From Theristus sp. LFF4_11 (taxonomy: Eukaryota; Nematoda; Chromadorea; Monhysterida; Xyalidae): a stretch of DNA of 64,000 bases. A model generated the notes under the pieces. The model searched no databases, had not been told where the DNA came from, and worked only from the letters and a program-made list of their open reading frames with translations. The stretch is from contig JASANC010002552.1 in assembly GCA_030248135.1 (NCBI GenBank), forward strand, positions 57,365 through 121,364. Direction: 5' to 3'. The translations under genes were made by a program, and so were the position numbers. Shown one piece after another: positions 59,061-64,000 of the stretch (within the stretch, counting starts at the first letter, position 1; every line of letters starts with the position of its first letter).

Positions 59061-59484
59061 AAGGAACATCATATGACCACTGTATTGTTCAGCTGCGGTT
59101 CATGGATCGTGTGACTCTGGGCAGATATGTGACGGAAACAGCAAGTGCAACTCGACAACGAAGCTGTGCCAATGCCCCAGTAACACCACATTCGGTGACG
59201 ATCAGTGCTCGGGCATGGTGGATTTATTCAAACGTGTCCAGACTAAAATGACGTCATTTGTTTTAAAAACGCTCGTTTGTCAAAGTATAGGCACTAAAAT
59301 TTCAGTTTGGTGTGACCGATTCGACATTCACCATTTGTTTATGAGAAGAAATTGGCCTAAACGGAAAGTCTGGCTTGCTGTGAACGACAAGCGCATGTTT
59401 TTCAGCACATGACGTCATTTCAGTAGGACACATTTAAAAAAATAACCAATAGTAATGTGTATGGTACGTCATTTCTGTTTTAAT

Positions 59485-61130
59485 GGTGCGGGGTCAACTC
59501 CGGCCCAAGCATTTCCGGCCCACACATTACCGTCCCGACATTACCGGCCCACCCATTACCGTCCCACCCATTACCGGCCCGACATTTCCGGTCCACTCAT
59601 TTCCGCCCACTCATTTCCGGCCCGCCCATTACCGGCCCAGCCCAATAATCAGTTCTTCCTTCGCTGTATTTCGCTACGGACAACGAAAATGAACTGAAAC
59701 CGCACACTCTAAAGCTCACCGACATGCTTTTAACAAAAATATTTAAATTTTTTATTTCGGTTTTAGTTTTCATTTCGCTCATTTCGTTCATGACATTGGA
59801 AAAAATGTTTCAGTTTGAATTTCGTCGATGAATCAGTTGTGTTTTTATTTATTGCTTTGTTCCCATTGATTTAGCACTTTTTTAATGACAACAACACGAC
59901 CTGGGCCGACAAAAATAAGAGCTTTCTAACCGCGCTGACGCGTTGAGTTCGAATTTTGCGTTGAACACAGCCAAATTCAATCATTTTAATCCTTAAAATT
60001 AGTAAAAACTTTCATGAAAATTGCCCCTCTAACCAAATTTGAACATGTGGATCAGTGGATCCACAACCAGGTCGTGTTTCCCAATCCTAATCATTCTTAA
60101 TCCTAAACCTAATGCTAAGCCAAGCTTTTTTGGTAAGGTGAAAATGATCAATTTAGTTTTTGCATTTTTCCATTTCTGTGTTATGGGGCAGGGGCACCCC
60201 TACAGCACATGCACATGGCTTAATAATGATGCATCACAAAAAAATCCGACTGAAAAAAAGCGGGGGGGTACAATTCCGGCCCGCTAATTCCGGCCTGAAG
60301 AATTCCGGCCCGCTCATTCCGGCCCGAAGAATTCCGGCCCGAAGAATTCCGGCCCGGAGAATTCCGGCCCGGAGAATTTTCGCCAGCACGAACAATATTA
60401 AACCACGCGAAGTGATTTTGGTAATGAAATAATAAAATAAAAATATCGATGTTCACATGTTACAGTGTATTTTCAATGATGTTCGTCCTGTTTGCTTTTT
60501 TGGAAAATGAAACCTTTTGGAAAAAAGAAACTACAACTAAATTTTTAAATTTTTTATCATGAACAGGATTTGTGACCCTTTTACCTTATCAAAAAGGCTT
60601 GGCTTAGGATTAGGAACCTACAACAAGTCACTGCAAGCAAGTTCTAAACAAAAATAAAAAATCACAAGAATTTATTTACCAAAAATCACTTCGTGTGGTT
60701 TAATATTGTTCTTGCTGGCGAAAATTCTCCGGGCCGGAATTCTCCGGGCCGGAATTCTTCGGGCCGGAATTCTTCGGGCCGGAATGAGCGGGCCGGAATT
60801 CTACGGGCCGGAATTTCGCGGGCCGGAATAATACACGAGCCGAAAAAAAGAACTAAAAAAATCGAACCCTAGTTCAAAGTGTAACCGCCTGATCAATGTG
60901 AGTTTCCTAATGAAATATAGTGGGTGGTAGTTGAAGTCACTGGAAGCGAATTATTGGGCTGGGCCGGTAATGGGTGGGCCGGAAATGAGTGGGCCGGAAA
61001 TGCGTGGGACGCAAATGAACGGGCTGGTAATGGGTGGGCCGGAAATGAGTGGGTCGGAAATGAGTGGGGCGGAAAGGTTGGGCCGGAAATGCGTGGGCCG
61101 GAAATAACGGGACGCAAATGAACGCACGCC
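59485..61130 (+). mobile_element. 1.65-kb foldback insertion in the direct copy
   Basis: Starts GGTGCGGGGTCAACTCCGG and ends GAACGCACGCC; flanked by gttttaat at 59477-59484 and 61131-61138, a perfect 8-bp target duplication. Inverted minisatellite arrays sit at about 59505-59640 and 60955-61115. The ATTCCGGCCCG foldback is nested inside. The parent gene has a single uninterrupted gttttaat at 49310-49317. Confidence 0.9.
60268..60839. mobile_element. GC-rich minisatellite foldback element (FB copy 3)
   Basis: Third copy of the ATTCCGGCCCG-armed element, inverted relative to copy 2 and nested in the direct-copy insertion. Confidence 0.75.
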
Positions 61131-62188
61131 GTTTTAATCGACAAAAACAAAGCGGTTTTACAGTGTAGTTGATGATTTTGCGTGTGTTTTTGTTTAACGC
61201 AGCAGAGATGCAATATAACCATTTTAGACATATCAACAACTGAAACGAGGACAAAGCGCGGCATTGACTCACACTCACACGGAAAAACAGGATCAAATTT
61301 TCAATCGGTTGTTACAAGACTTTGGTTTTCAGTTGCAATGTACTATGGCCTATTTTTTGAACGTGTCCCACTGAAATGACGTCATGTGCCGCAAAACATG
61401 CCGGTTGCCGTTCACAGCAATCCAGACTTTCCGTTTAGCCGATTTCTTCCCGTAAACAAATGGTGAATGTCGAATCAGTCACACCAAACTGAAGTTTTAG
61501 TGCCTGTACTTTGACAAACGGGCGTTTTTAAACAAATGGCGTCATTTTAGTCAGGACACGTTTGAATAAATCCACAATACTTTGAGATGAGAAACAAAAT
61601 ATCAAGCGGCAACTTTTTTGTCTTGTTCTGTTTTCCAGAACTTGAAGCAGTTTCCAGCGATCAACGGCTTGGCCATTGGCATCAGTGCACTGGTTGCTGT
61701 TGTCAGCCTTTTTGCCGCTACGTTGTTGCTTGCGGGCAAGTGTTACACATTTCATTCTTTTGCTTCTCCCCTAACACGTAAATACTAAGCCAAAGTGGCT
61801 GGCTACGGTCGCTTCATTCGTATGAAGCCCCAACGACCAAGTAACTTTTGACGTCGCTTTTAAATTAATGCCACGTTCGTGCGTTTAAACAGTTTTCCCT
61901 TTGTCAATGCACTTCAATGACAGAAAACCATTCTTTGTTGATTTTACAAAATAATCTTGTGGGACTGCGCTGCCGCGCGTCCCACGATGCACCACGCAGG
62001 AGAAACAAATACTGTAAGTTGTTCAGAAAAAAAACTTATTGCAGTACGACAAAATATTTTCAGTGATTCTGATGCGGCGTCACCGAATGCGCTCTCGCAA
62101 AGGCGTCTCGCAAAAACGCAACCATCTGAAAGAGAAAGAAAAAAAGATGTCTCCCGTTGGCGCTGAAAACAAACCAGTTTTAGATTGA

Positions 62189-64000
62189 GAATATCGTGTT
62201 GACTCACTGGTTTCTATCATTCCACCTGACTGGTCCTCATAAAGACTTACTGGTTTTCAAAGTTTTGCGAACAAACATAAACAACACAGGTGTCATAAAG
62301 ATTCATTGGAATTTCATTTCTGTGCATATAAAATGTTTTCTGTCCATAAACGCAGTTCAAGTAATAAAAAACGACAAAACACATGACGCCCTGTCCAATT
62401 CCACAAATTCCATTATTAAGGCAGAAAAAGAAATAAAAAAACGGAAAATCAAGATTTAAAAAAGAACCAAAAACCGCTGATTTGAAGTCGATAATTACAC
62501 CCGCACGTCGGTGTGGTGTACCATGGTGCACTTGACAGTATACGGTGCTCATCGTGGTGACAACTGCACCGTATGCCAGCAAAGCAATTGCATCGCAAGT
62601 GGTGTACCGTGTGGCGGTAAGCAACACCACAACGGTTCCCTTTTAACCACGGTGAAAAAATGTTGTCGTATGTACGTGGTATCTATCATTTTTCTTATTA
62701 TAAAACGTGTCCCAATGTGCTCTTACACGCACAGATAGGAAAAATGTTTTGCAACTGCGTGGCAATTTGAAATCATCGAAGCTAAATGTAATCTGAATGC
62801 AGGCACAAAAACCTTCAACGAACTATAATTATTTCAGTTCTTATTCTGACTAAGTTATGGCGTGAAACAGTGCGTTTTGGTTTTCTCCAGCTGTGCGGCT
62901 ATTCCACACAGCATTCAACATAACTCCGCCCCCTTCGAAAGACAATATAACATACTACTGTATCTGTCTACTGTTCAAACTTCTTGGACAGCAGCGTAAA
63001 GCATCGCATTTCGGTTGTTTATGGACGTGAACCGGGAGTCTGCAGGTGTCCTATAATGCATCCAGGGCACCCGGCTCGCCAAACCACCACACACGGCACC
63101 TCCGAAGCATAACACACAGCGGGGAATAATCGCGTCGCAATCAGCACGTTTGGCGAATTCTTGCGGTTTCTCCTTTGTCATTCGCGTTTCAGTCTGAGCT
63201 GGCCAGCAGCCACCGCTGGGTCCCAGCGTGCCTGCAGCCAACTGGCGTGCACTCCCAATCGAAGCAATACCGTCGCTCGCTGGTGTATCTGCGAACGGTG
63301 TAATTGATCGGAAACAGTTTTCAGGAATTTTCATGGCCAGTGCCGAAACGGGGCCGAAAACTTGACCGATAAAGCGTGTGCTTGTGATGTTACACTAAGT
63401 ACAATCCGGCAAATGCATAGCGTGGTGACAAACAACTGTCAACTGTACCGTATGCCAGCAATTGCATCGCATAGCAAGTGGTGCACCGTCTGGCGCGGTG
63501 AGCAACAATCACAACATCACACGGTTACACCCTTTAACCACGGTGAAGAAATGTTGTCGTATGTACGTGGTATCTATTATTTTTTTTATTATAAAACGTG
63601 TCCCAATGTGCATTTGGACGCACAGATTAGAAAAATGTTTCGCAGCTGCGCGGCAATTCGAAATCATCAAAACTAAACGTAATCTGAATGCAGGCAAAAA
63701 AACTTCAACGAATTACATGTGTAATTACTGTAAAGTCTTGCATATAAGGTTCCTCCCACTTATAAGACCCCCACCCAAAAGTGGGCGGAGTGTCACACGG
63801 CGGGAAACCAAAAAATTTAAAATTTTAACTTGGTCAAAATCACATTCCGTTTATTGAGATGCACTTTTTTAAATAGCAAAAATGGGCACCAATTGAAGTT
63901 GCAAAAAAGTGCCACGCACACACAGACAGACAGACAAGTTGTAAATTTAGTAGTAGTAGTAGTAGTAGTAGATAGTAGATAGTAGATGTGGGCGGAGTGT
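62189..64000. repeat. Duplicated non-coding flank to the window end
   Basis: 62190-62930 follows the parent downstream sequence (50324-50468, then 51147-51720) without the 678-bp insert. 62975-63340 is the inverse of 35500-35880. 63340-63730 is the inverse of 51950-52330. 63728-63860 is a truncated CCGTAAAGTC MITE and 63840-64000 repeats 36020-36170, ending in a TAG microsatellite. No gene is supported. Confidence 0.55.

Larger units (their letters stand above)
59093..62188 (+). pseudogene. Direct partial copy of the receptor (exons 9-11)
   Basis: Equivalents of the fourth EB exon (59093-59212), membrane exon (61658-61777) and tail exon (62064-62188) on the plus strand. The EB exon donor is GC instead of GT. 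The tail exon is 12 nt longer than the parent yet stays in frame to the same NKPVLD-type end. The signal peptide, lectin-like exons and EB exons 6-8 are missing, so this is a 3' fragment. Intron 9 contains the same 1.65-kb insertion as the inverted copy. Confidence 0.8.

Noticed and set aside
58701..59072. 123-aa minus-strand ORF rich in Ile, Pro and Thr
   Set aside because: It is the reverse of the G-rich, C-depleted tract that derives from a known repeat. Composition, not coding, explains it.

Overview
The window is animal nuclear DNA, most likely from a nematode. Genes are split by many GT-AG introns, one gene carries EB cysteine modules (a family best known from nematodes), and there is an interstitial TTAGGC-like tract, which is the nematode telomere motif. 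There are no operons, ribosome-binding sites or rRNA genes. Species cannot be named from sequence alone. Gene models below were built by hand from splice sites and reading-frame phase; each sums to an intact reading frame, but no transcript data were available.

Layout. 1-3.7 kb: no supported gene. 3.7-8.0 kb, minus strand: a five-EGF type I membrane protein with a Thr-rich stalk. 8.4-10.2 kb: a hAT-like non-autonomous element with a nested GC-rich foldback. 10.2-13.9 kb: intergenic, with MITEs. 13.9-17.7 kb, minus strand: a secreted von Willebrand A protein with a complete MIDAS and Thr-rich tail. 17.8-20.7 kb: C-rich MITEs, an orphan exon and a degraded hAT-like element. 20.8-26.6 kb, plus strand: an 11-exon mitochondrial medium-chain acyl-CoA dehydrogenase. 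28.8-35.2 kb, plus strand: a 13-exon ankyrin-repeat protein. 36.5-50.3 kb, plus strand: an 11-exon membrane receptor made of a C-type lectin-like domain, a Cys-rich module, four EB modules, a membrane segment and a basic tail.

The receptor's third intron holds a complete 4.05-kb palindromic element (6-bp target duplication, 1.6-1.7-kb inverted arms, 5'-AG ends, a single C2H2 zinc-finger/acidic ORF under a TATA box). It resembles a non-autonomous Maverick/Polinton derivative and is the most unusual object here. Downstream (52.7-64 kb) the 3' half of the receptor is repeated twice, once inverted (exons 6-10) and once direct (exons 9-11). Both copies carry the same 1.63-1.65-kb insertion, for which the parent gene keeps the empty 8-bp target, giving a relative order of events.

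Interspersed repeats fill most non-coding DNA: three TA-flanked MITE families, a short AT-rich family, a tRNA-derived SINE whose (AAC)n tail repeatedly abuts splice sites, hAT-like elements and GC-rich minisatellite foldbacks. No transposase, reverse transcriptase or integrase ORF is visible, so all mobile DNA here appears non-autonomous. The host genes look unrelated in function: two extracellular/membrane proteins, one secreted adhesion-type protein, one beta-oxidation enzyme, one ankyrin scaffold and one receptor.
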